Below the pieces are notes generated by a model. The model saw nothing but the letters and a program-made list of their open reading frames with translations. It made no database searches and was not told the origin of the DNA. From the IMG/VR virus record IMGVR_UViG_3300025886_001957, positions 32,159-96,158 of that record: a DNA stretch of 64,000 bases; one strand, 5' to 3'. Of this stretch, positions 57,537 through 64,000 are shown in pieces. This DNA comes from a virus. Positions within the stretch are counted from its first letter, which is position 1, and each line of letters opens with the position of its first letter. The position numbers and the translations under genes were made by a program.

Positions 57537-58487
57537 TTAACCGAAGAGAGTGCTAACTGATTCTTCATTGGTTACTCTACGAATTGATTCGCCAAACAGT
57601 TTTCCAACACTTACTTGTCTTGTTTTTTTACAATTTTTAGGACAACGATTAATAATTGAATCTGTTACTACTAATTCTTCTAGTACACTCTTTTCAACTT
57701 TTTGACAGGCTTCTCCACTTAACACTCCGTGTGTAATATATGCCCTAACACTCAGCGCACCAGCATTAATAATAGCCTTGGCTGCATTACACAGTGTTCC
57801 GCCACTGTCAATAATATCATCTACTAGAATTGCATGTTTTCCTTCTACATCTCCGATTAGGTTCATTACTTCACTTTTACCAGCTTCGGGTCTACGTTTG
57901 TCTACAATAGCAATATCACCTCCAAACATATTAGCAAATTTTCTAGCACGAACAACTCCGCCCGCATCAGGTGATACAAACACTGTGCTGATTTCGGTAT
58001 CGCTTTCAATATCCATACTGCGTTTTATATCCTTAGCAAATACTATACGACTGGTTAAATCATCAACTGGAATATCAAAGAATCCTTGTATTTGTCCTGC
58101 GTGTAAATCCATTGTCAGTATTCTATCTGCGCCTGCTGTAACCAACAGATTAGCAACTAACTTTGCAGTAATAGGAGTACGTGATGCACTTTTGCGATCT
58201 TGTCTTGCATAACCAAAATAAGGAATAACTGCTGTAATTCTTTTTGCACTTGATCGACGTGCTGCATCAATCATTATTAATAGTTCCATTAGACTATCAT
58301 TTACAGGAGTTGCTGTACTCTGAATAATAAACACATCTTCTCCTCTAATATTCTCTAAGAATTCAACACTTGTTTCACCGTCTGCGAATGTACTGATATT
58401 TGTAGGAACAAGGGTAGCAAAACAATGTTCAGCTATTTCATGAGCTAGTACCGGATTAGCATTTCCTGTAATAATTTTCATTTTCAA
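57537..58487 (-). CDS. prs: Ribose-phosphate pyrophosphokinase (PRPP synthetase)
   Basis: 316 residues, normal length. [76 protein letters not shown] and the PRPP loop [18 protein letters not shown] are all intact. It makes PRPP from ribose-5-phosphate and ATP for purine, pyrimidine and NAD synthesis. Overlaps the next gene by 4 bases. Confidence 0.96.
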   Translation of the reverse strand: MKMKIITGNANPVLAHEIAEHCFATLVPTNISTFADGETSVEFLENIRGEDVFIIQSTATPVNDSLMELLIMIDAARRSSAKRITAVIPYFGYARQDRKSASRTPITAKLVANLLVTAGADRILTMDLHAGQIQGFFDIPVDDLTSRIVFAKDIKRSMDIESDTEISTVFVSPDAGGVVRARKFANMFGGDIAIVDKRRPEAGKSEVMNLIGDVEGKHAILVDDIIDSGGTLCNAAKAIINAGALSVRAYITHGVLSGEACQKVEKSVLEELVVTDSIINRCPKNCKKTRQVSVGKLFGESIRRVTNEESVSTLFG

Positions 58488-59239
58488 GTAACATCCTTCC
58501 TTACTGTGTTATTATATTCAATTATACTGTCAAGTATACTTAACTTTACATTGTGTTGTGCTGCTGTATTTGTGATTGCTTGAGTATCTTTTGGCAGACA
58601 GTGTCCTCCGTATCCCCTTTGATTTGTTACTGTTGTATGACTATCGCCAATACGTAAATCCATTGTTATAAACTTTTTTACTGTCTCATAGTCAATACTA
58701 GCAGCATTGCACAGATCATATATTTGATTAAAGAATGATACTTTTGTTGCTAAAAATGCATTACGAAAATACTTGGCAAGTATAAGTTCTTCGGGATCAG
58801 CATGTGATATTGAGATATTACCAAATGCTTGCAACAATAATACTTGCCAAAAATTTATACATTTTCCACCTATTAGTATTTCTCGACAGTATTTAAAATC
58901 TGTAAATGCATGTTCAGCACGTAAAAATTCTGGTGAAAATGCAATATCTTTATTTGGGTATTGCTGATTAATATGTCTCCATCCTTCTAAACTAATTGTA
59001 CTTTTTATAAGAATAGGAACATTAGGAGCCTTATCAATTACATCTACAATATTAGTAAAATCACATTGGCCATTAACATCAGAAGGAGTAGCTACACATA
59101 TTATTATTGCATCAGCATGACATAAATCAGCAAAATGACCTTTGTCAGGATCATTAATTAGCACTTGATGAAATTCTTCAAATATTTGTGCATGTGCTTG
59201 CCCAACAAATCCATAACCTGCAATACCTAGTCTATTCAT
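58484..59239 (-). CDS. UDP-glucose/GDP-mannose dehydrogenase-like, short form
   Basis: Start ATG 59239 ([20 protein letters not shown]), in an ATGA overlap with the PMM-like gene. N-terminal NAD-binding GIAGYGFVG, the middle [11 protein letters not shown] and [15 protein letters not shown], and the catalytic Cys block [14 protein letters not shown] are present. The C-terminal UDP-binding domain of cellular enzymes is missing (251 residues rather than 400 or more). Its N-terminus has a truncated copy at 60485-60790. Confidence 0.85.
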   Translation of the reverse strand: MNRLGIAGYGFVGQAHAQIFEEFHQVLINDPDKGHFADLCHADAIIICVATPSDVNGQCDFTNIVDVIDKAPNVPILIKSTISLEGWRHINQQYPNKDIAFSPEFLRAEHAFTDFKYCREILIGGKCINFWQVLLLQAFGNISISHADPEELILAKYFRNAFLATKVSFFNQIYDLCNAASIDYETVKKFITMDLRIGDSHTTVTNQRGYGGHCLPKDTQAITNTAAQHNVKLSILDSIIEYNNTVRKDVT

Positions 59240-59934
59240 ATCATTTCTTTCAAATAGTTCCATGTGTGACTCCAATTATCTACTGCATATGCTTTACTTG
59301 GTGATTGTAATAATTTTCCTAAAGGATAGTCATTTCCGCCTTCAGACATTGCATCACCAAAAAATCTAATTGTATCATCTGAATTAAAATCTCTTAAAAT
59401 TTGTCCTTTATCAGAACCTCTTGGTGCAATATCTATACCTGTTTCGCCGCCGATAGTTGCTTGTAAAGCAGGAAACATTATGTTAAATGCATCTGCTGTG
59501 CGGCGCCTACTTCCATTAGATGCTTCCCATTCTACAAATGCATTACGGTCTTGTTGAGTTGCATTGCGTCCAACTACACTGTAGTTTATCATTCCGGGTC
59601 TTTCTTCAATATGGTTACCTGTTCTAATACTAAAGTCTTCTTCGTCTAATGTTTGTAATAAAAATTGTCTCGCTAGGGTCGGTAGTGTCCATAGTGTTTT
59701 ATACACATTTGTATTACCATTATATACATCACTGCCAGAACAATTATAGACACGGTTACACATGCCATATATAACGTTACCAACTTGTTCAATTGTTTTT
59801 TCTCTGTCACTGCCTGTAACAAGATATACTTTGTTTAGCGTACAAAAGTCAAAAAAGAATTTTGAAAAATTCTCATCCATCTTACCACGACTTGGAGTAA
59901 GAGTACCGTCAACATCAAAAATATAGTGTATCAT
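59236..59934 (-). CDS. Phosphomannomutase-like HAD protein
   Basis: Start ATG 59934 (MIHYIFDVDGTLTPSRGKMD). 232 residues. HAD nucleophile FDVDGTLTP; VGRNATQQDRNAFVEWE and TIGGETGIDIAPRGSDKGQI match eukaryotic-type (PMM) phosphomannomutases; FFGDAMSEGGNDYPLG is the metal site. Could make mannose-1-phosphate for GDP-sugars. Coupled to the dehydrogenase-like gene. Confidence 0.85.
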   Translation of the reverse strand: MIHYIFDVDGTLTPSRGKMDENFSKFFFDFCTLNKVYLVTGSDREKTIEQVGNVIYGMCNRVYNCSGSDVYNGNTNVYKTLWTLPTLARQFLLQTLDEEDFSIRTGNHIEERPGMINYSVVGRNATQQDRNAFVEWEASNGSRRRTADAFNIMFPALQATIGGETGIDIAPRGSDKGQILRDFNSDDTIRFFGDAMSEGGNDYPLGKLLQSPSKAYAVDNWSHTWNYLKEMI

Positions 59935-59971
59935 GCTTACACTATAATGTATAAAGTTTGTAATGTCAATC

Positions 59972-60003
59972 AAAAAATAAGGACAAGCAAACTTTGCTTG
60001 CCC
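59972..60003 (-). terminator. Rho-independent terminator
   Basis: GGGCAAGCAAA pairs with TTTGCTTGTCC and is followed by TTATTTTTTG, just after the 60012 gene. Confidence 0.8.
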
Positions 60004-60011
60004 TTTGGATA

Positions 60012-60536
60012 TCAAAATCCGTTTGGTACTAACACATAATGAATCATTAGTACTAGTGCAACTGACGCACCTAATCCTATCATCATCTTCTGAAAGTCTC
60101 GTGCTACCAATGGAAATACGCTCTTAAACTTCTTCTTACCAGTAAAGCTTGCTATTGCAAGTTCTCGGCCTGCGAGCATTCCAACAAACACCCATGTGGT
60201 ACTCATTGGTATATCATTGAGTTCTTTGAAGAAGTACAAGCATAGCCAGTAAAATAAATCGATTAGTGTAGCACTACGTACATATCTTGTGTTGTGTTTT
60301 TCTAATACAATTGATTGTATTTTGCCGCCACGCTCTCTAAACATAAAAAATAAGCCAACTACAAATACTGTACTAACTAACAACATTAGGTCCAACGGAA
60401 CTTGTCTCGGAAGGAATACTGCAATGTTGGCCATGTCATGCGACAACCAAGTCCACCACAGGCCTCCTGTTGCAATCCATTGTGCTACTCTCCAGTAATT
60501 TTTATGTTCTTCTTTAACCGGTGAAGTTTCGTCCAT
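60012..60536 (-). CDS. Membrane protein, possible C-terminal half of a PiT-like permease
   Basis: 174 residues with membrane segments at about 20-40, 48-68, 90-110, 115-135 and 148-168. GGLWWTWLSHDMANIAVFLP and DIPMSTTWVFVGMLAGRELA resemble the signature regions of PiT-type phosphate transporters, but only about half such a protein is present. Its ATG lies exactly where the truncated dehydrogenase loses homology, so it may be a fragment joined by recombination. Next to pst, a phosphate role would fit. Confidence 0.5.
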   Translation of the reverse strand: MDETSPVKEEHKNYWRVAQWIATGGLWWTWLSHDMANIAVFLPRQVPLDLMLLVSTVFVVGLFFMFRERGGKIQSIVLEKHNTRYVRSATLIDLFYWLCLYFFKELNDIPMSTTWVFVGMLAGRELAIASFTGKKKFKSVFPLVARDFQKMMIGLGASVALVLMIHYVLVPNGF

Positions 60537-60790
60537 CCTTCAATACTAATTGTGCTTTTTATTAATATTGGTACATTTGAATTATCGTTGACAACATCAT
60601 ACACATTATCCATATGACATCCGCCGTGTGAGCCTTGAGGCGTACTGACACAAACAATAATTGCATCTGCATGTCTTAGATCACCGTAGTGTCCTAGTGC
60701 AGGATCATATACAATCAAGTCGTGATAGTCTTTCAACACATTCTCATGTGCCTTGCCTACAAATCCGTATCCTGCTATTCCTATTTTCAT
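60485..60790 (-). pseudogene. Truncated UDP-sugar dehydrogenase N-terminus
   Basis: 101 residues: [38 protein letters not shown] and [12 protein letters not shown] are close to residues 1-90 of the 58484 gene, after which homology stops and the frame ends in an unrelated tail (TKLHRLKKNIKITGE) overlapping the membrane protein gene. It may be a remnant of a full copy, or a kept small NAD-binding protein. Confidence 0.7.
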
Positions 60791-60822
60791 ACTGTAATTA
60801 TAACACCTTTAGTATCGAAGTC

Positions 60823-60849
60823 AAGAGAAAAGACGCCGAAACGTCTTTT
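60823..60849 (-). terminator. Rho-independent terminator after pstB
   Basis: AAAAGACG-TTTCGG-CGTCTTTT, perfect 8-bp stem followed by CTCTTG, six bases after the pstB stop. Ends the pst operon. Confidence 0.8.
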
Positions 60850-60854
60850 TATGT

Positions 60855-61643
60855 TTATCCAAAGTCTCCTGACACATATGCTTTGGTTTTTCTGTGTGAC
60901 GGGTTGTCAAAGATCTTCTTTGTACTGCCTTTTTCTATAATCTCACCTAGGTGAAAGTATGCTGTTGTATCGCTGATACGTCTTGCCTGTTGCATGTTGT
61001 GAGTAACAATAACAATAGTATAGTTCTTCTTTAACTCTAGTATAAGTTCTTCAATTGCGTGTGTAGAGATAGGATCTAGTGCTGAACAAGGCTCATCTAG
61101 TAATAGTATCTGTGGATCAACAGCAAGGCTACGAGCAATACATAATCGCTGTTGCTGTCCACCACTAAGGCCAAACGCATTGTCGTGTAATCTATCTTTT
61201 ACTTCATCCCAAAGATTTGCTTTCTTTAGACTGTCTTCTACGATAGCATCTAACTGTTCTTTTGTTTCGTACATACGATGTAGTTTAGGACCATACGCAA
61301 TGTTTTCGTAGATGCTTTTAGGAAAAGGATTAGGCTTTTGGAATACCATACCAACACTCTTGCGTAGATTGTTTACATTTGTGTATTGTGTTCTATAGAT
61401 ATCAGTACCGTCAATGTCTACACTTCCTTTGGTACGGCAAATATCAACAAAGTCGTTCATACGATTGAGAGCTCTAAGGAATGTGCTCTTGCCACAGCCA
61501 CTAGGGCCAATCAATGCTGTTACATTGTTCTTGCGTATCTGTAAGTCAGCATCAATAATAGCGTGATGATCGTCATACCAAATGTTTAGTCCTCGAACAT
61601 TGATCTTTGAACTTGAATTTAGTTCTAGTGTTTCTCTTACCAT
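60855..61643 (-). CDS. pstB: Phosphate ABC transporter ATPase PstB
   Basis: 262 residues. Walker [16 protein letters not shown]-loop [14 protein letters not shown], signature [20 protein letters not shown], Walker [16 protein letters not shown], and the switch His in [11 protein letters not shown]. Drives phosphate uptake with PstA and PstC. Overlaps pstA by 7 bases. Confidence 0.97.
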   Translation of the reverse strand: MVRETLELNSSSKINVRGLNIWYDDHHAIIDADLQIRKNNVTALIGPSGCGKSTFLRALNRMNDFVDICRTKGSVDIDGTDIYRTQYTNVNNLRKSVGMVFQKPNPFPKSIYENIAYGPKLHRMYETKEQLDAIVEDSLKKANLWDEVKDRLHDNAFGLSGGQQQRLCIARSLAVDPQILLLDEPCSALDPISTHAIEELILELKKNYTIVIVTHNMQQARRISDTTAYFHLGEIIEKGSTKKIFDNPSHRKTKAYVSGDFG

Positions 61644-62815
61644 TTTATTTCAAACCTCTTTCGTAACCAGATTGCTAATACATTTAGCACTATGAGTGCT
61701 GTTAGTAGAACAAGGATAGCCGCACTGGTTTTCTCAGCAAAGCCTCGTTCAGGTGAGTCTGCCCAAAGATATATTTGAACAGGTAATGTTGTTGCACTAT
61801 CCATCGGAGTGCTTGGTGCTGTAAGAATAAATGCAACCATACCAATCATTAGTAGTGGCGCACTCTCTCCTATTGCTCTAGCAATGCCTATGATAGTTCC
61901 TGTGATGATACCAGGCATAGCCGCAGGTAGCACTTGATATACAGTTGTTTGCATTCTACTGCCACCTAGAGCATTTGATGCATCTCTAATTGCCTGTGGC
62001 ACTGTACGCAGGGCCGTCCTAGCACTGATAACAATCACAGGAAGTATTAGGATGCCCAGTGTGATTGCTCCTACTAGACTAGCACTCCTTGGCATACCAA
62101 AGAAGTTTATCAACAATGCTAACCCTAACAAGCCATAAACAATACTAGGTACTGCGGCCAGGTTGTTGATGTTGATCTCCATAAAGTCTCGTACCCACCC
62201 ACGTTTCTTTGTTTGGAACTCTTCCATATAGGTAGCACATCCTACTCCTATTGGAAACGCGAACAATACTGCCAGTCCAATAGTATAGACAGTTCCTACC
62301 ACTGCTCCCCATATGCCTGCTATCTCAGGTGAGCGACTGTCTGAGTTTCGCCAGAAGTCCAAATTGAATGTTCGATATATCTTGCCTTGTTCAATTAATT
62401 GATCTGTTATTGAACGTTGCTTATCTGTTAGTTTGTCATAAACTCCCTTTACATACATATCAACATCTGTATGGGCTACTAATGTGTATACACCGGGCTC
62501 TGTGATATCTAATGTTGAATAGGCATTAGGTGTAACTAACTGTCGTAAATCCTTTTTTGTTTTTCTGTCAGCGCCTGGCCAGAGATGATACATTGCACTG
62601 TTAATTGTTTTCTTTGTAGTACTTTCTACAGCATAAACTTCTACATCAATCTTAGTTTGTGTAAATGCGCCTATACCTCTATAGCCTAGTGTAGCAAAGA
62701 ACACTAACATCAATAATGCTGTTAGTGCAAGTGCAGACTTACAGGCATACTCTAGGCCTTTTTGTAAGCGTCTGCGTTTGCCGTCTAATTTACTGTTTAA
62801 GTCTATCGATTGCAT
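61637..62815 (-). CDS. pstA: Phosphate ABC transporter permease PstA
   Basis: 392 residues, longer than E. coli PstA (about 296) because of a periplasmic insertion of about 110 residues after the first membrane helix. [20 protein letters not shown] starts the permease core, and [20 protein letters not shown] and [20 protein letters not shown] are the EAA-type loop. Overlaps pstC by 26 bases. Confidence 0.95.
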   Translation of the reverse strand: MQSIDLNSKLDGKRRRLQKGLEYACKSALALTALLMLVFFATLGYRGIGAFTQTKIDVEVYAVESTTKKTINSAMYHLWPGADRKTKKDLRQLVTPNAYSTLDITEPGVYTLVAHTDVDMYVKGVYDKLTDKQRSITDQLIEQGKIYRTFNLDFWRNSDSRSPEIAGIWGAVVGTVYTIGLAVLFAFPIGVGCATYMEEFQTKKRGWVRDFMEININNLAAVPSIVYGLLGLALLINFFGMPRSASLVGAITLGILILPVIVISARTALRTVPQAIRDASNALGGSRMQTTVYQVLPAAMPGIITGTIIGIARAIGESAPLLMIGMVAFILTAPSTPMDSATTLPVQIYLWADSPERGFAEKTSAAILVLLTALIVLNVLAIWLRKRFEIKW

Positions 62816-63737
62816 TCTTATAGTTCCTATATGCTATCCAGTTTAATATAAATGTCACAACAAACAGTGTAAAGGCTAGAGCAAATGCGGATAGCGTTTT
62901 CGCACTGTCAAACTCTTGGTCGCCTATTAGTAGTGTTACGATCTGTACTGTTACTGTTGTTACTGCTTCGAGTGGATTGGCTGTTAGATTAGCGGCTAGA
63001 CCTGCGGCCATAACAACAATCATTGTTTCACCTATGGCTCTTGCAATGGCCATAATAAATCCTGCAACAATGCCCGGCAGGGCGGCAGGTAATATAATAT
63101 CTTTAATTGTTTCTTCTCGTGTAGCACCTACACCTCTTGCTCCATCTCGCATTGCACTTGGTACTGCTTTGATAACATCATCTGTGATTGATGAGATCAA
63201 GGGTATAATCATCATACCCATTACAACACCTGCGGCCAATGCTGACTCTGTTGCTACATCTAAACCTAGTGTAACACCCATACTCCTCAGCCACGGACCT
63301 AACACAATCGCGGCAAAGAATCCATACACCACTGTTGGAATACCTGCTAGTATTTCCAGTAACGGTTTTACAACTGTTCGATGTGAGGGTTTTAAATATT
63401 CTGCTGTATAAATTGCGGCAAGCAATCCTATTGGACCTGCTATGCACATTGCAATAAGTGTAATAAACATTGTACCCCATATCAAAGGTACAAATCCAAA
63501 CTCGCCTGAACTACCTACACTGTCTGCTCTAAAGGCTGTTTGGGGGCTCCAAGTTGTGTTAAAGAAAAACTCACTTGGTTCAACCATTGTAAAAAATTTA
63601 ATTGTTTCGTAACTTAGACTAGCAATGATGGCAAATGTAATGCCTACTGTAATCCAACTACTAACTCTAAAAAAGCCTTTGAGCCAGTCTTCACTGAACC
63701 CGCTTTGCTTTTGCTTTGGTCCTATCCATATAAACAT
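62790..63737 (-). CDS. pstC: Phosphate ABC transporter permease PstC
   Basis: Start ATG 63737 (MFIWIGPKQKQSGFSEDWLK) after ATGAGG. About 315 residues with six membrane helices; IPTVVYGFFAAIVLGPWLRS, IPLISSITDDVIKAVPSAMR and LPGIVAGFIMAIARAIGETM are PstC blocks. Partner of PstA. Confidence 0.95.
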   Translation of the reverse strand: MFIWIGPKQKQSGFSEDWLKGFFRVSSWITVGITFAIIASLSYETIKFFTMVEPSEFFFNTTWSPQTAFRADSVGSSGEFGFVPLIWGTMFITLIAMCIAGPIGLLAAIYTAEYLKPSHRTVVKPLLEILAGIPTVVYGFFAAIVLGPWLRSMGVTLGLDVATESALAAGVVMGMMIIPLISSITDDVIKAVPSAMRDGARGVGATREETIKDIILPAALPGIVAGFIMAIARAIGETMIVVMAAGLAANLTANPLEAVTTVTVQIVTLLIGDQEFDSAKTLSAFALAFTLFVVTFILNWIAYRNYKNAIDRLKQ

Positions 63738-63753
63738 TCTATACCTCATAATA

Positions 63754-63775
63754 GGAGTGAGCCGAAGCCCACTCC
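63754..63775 (-). other. UUCG hairpin between pstS and pstC
   Basis: GGAGTGGGC-TTCG-GCTCACTCC, a 9-bp stem with a stable UUCG tetraloop. Such hairpins after binding-protein genes protect the upstream mRNA and lower expression of the permease. Confidence 0.65.
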
Positions 63776-63788
63776 CTTAATTTATGAC

Positions 63789-64000
63789 TTAGTTTAACAC
63801 GTTCGCACGTACTTTGTCAAGTTCTTTTTGTGGTAGAGGAATAAGTCCTGCATCACCTAATGAACCATCAGCACCTGCAACGTCATCACTAAGGTATAGT
63901 TCCATAAACTCAGTCATACCTGGAATTACACCCATATGCTCTTTCTTAGCATATACATATAGTCCACGGCTTGCTGGATATGTTCCATCTGCGATAGATT
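63789..64000 (-). CDS. pstS: Phosphate-binding protein PstS (3' end)
   Basis: The last 69 residues before the window edge: SIADGTYPASRGLYVYAKKE, then MTEFMELYLSDDVAGADGSL and the C-terminus ELDKVRANVLN. The YPASRGLYVY block is typical of PstS. Stop TAA at 63789-63791; the rest lies outside the window. Confidence 0.9.
   Translation of the reverse strand, partial: SIADGTYPASRGLYVYAKKEHMGVIPGMTEFMELYLSDDVAGADGSLGDAGLIPLPQKELDKVRANVLN

Noticed and set aside
62977-63411. A 144-residue plus-strand ORF
   Set aside because: Antisense to pstC, low-complexity hydrophobic shadow.
1-64000. The window as a bacterial chromosome segment with tmRNA, dnaK, clpP and pst
   Set aside because: Gene order is unlike any bacterial operon set, and T4-type late promoters, tail spikes, PAAR, holin-like genes and many tiny overlapping ORFs point to a phage.

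Overview
This window looks like part of the genome of a large, AT-rich, T4-like marine tailed phage (myovirus type). The grounds are: genes packed almost without gaps, many tiny overlapping ORFs, a T4-gp1-like nucleotide kinase, nrdA/nrdB/glutaredoxin, an ATP-dependent DNA ligase, a PAAR-tipped tail spike with a peptidase, a pectate-lyase-fold tail spike, holin-like genes, and T4-late-type promoter boxes (NATAAATA or GCTAAATA) in front of many genes. No terminase, portal or capsid gene is in view, so this is only part of the genome. A two-piece (permuted) tmRNA and a PcyX-type bilin reductase with heme oxygenase point to an alphaproteobacterial host, possibly SAR11-like; that is inference.

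Layout. Nearly everything is on the minus strand; one block (20466-21893) is on the plus strand. 1-10.2 kb: glycan and nucleotide genes (uvsE, a DHODH-like protein, glycosyltransferase, QueD-like protein, clpP, purS, a phosphoribosyltransferase, DNA ligase). 10.2-10.7 kb: tRNA-Tyr, an odd tRNA-like segment, tRNA-Trp and a terminator. 10.8-15.5 kb: three Fe(II)/2-oxoglutarate oxygenases, a BMP-type solute-binding protein, an FkbM methyltransferase and tRNA-Leu. 16-20.4 kb: dNMP-kinase-like protein, TilS-like protein, a GIY-YIG-like protein with a repeat tail, a zincin, IF-1 and an AbrB-like protein. 20.4-21.9 kb: plus-strand holin-like island. 21.9-29.3 kb: CHASE2 adenylate cyclase, curlin-repeat proteins, FecR, CsgG and CsgF. 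29.3-34.7 kb: pcyX, ho1, clpS, hsp20, dnaK, guaC and bS21. 35-39.3 kb: a large coiled-coil membrane protein and a nuclease. 39.3-39.7 kb: permuted tmRNA. 39.9-44 kb: a Rieske-oxygenase homologue without a Rieske centre, HAD, HNH and a run of tiny membrane proteins. 44-57.5 kb: tail spikes, ribonucleotide reductase, Cas4/RecB-type nuclease, Pth2 and virion-type small proteins. 57.5-60.8 kb: PRPP synthetase and sugar-nucleotide genes, with a recombination scar. 60.8-64 kb: pstB, pstA, pstC and the 3' end of pstS.

How the genes may work together. One theme is takeover of translation and protein quality control: IF-1, bS21, three tRNAs, TilS, Pth2, tmRNA, ClpP, ClpS, Hsp20 and DnaK. A second is purine and phosphate supply: PRPP synthetase, PurS, a PRTase, GMP reductase, RNR and PstSCAB. 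A third is an envelope cassette resembling curli secretion, linked to a cyclic-nucleotide cyclase.

The most notable observations are the permuted tmRNA with a readable 13-residue tag; paired ROSE-like RNA thermometers in front of hsp20 and dnaK, each preceded by a covarying hairpin; late promoters placed so that mRNAs would start at or near the ATG; a probable frameshift or slippage fusion at an A10 run; and a truncated dehydrogenase/permease junction next to pst.
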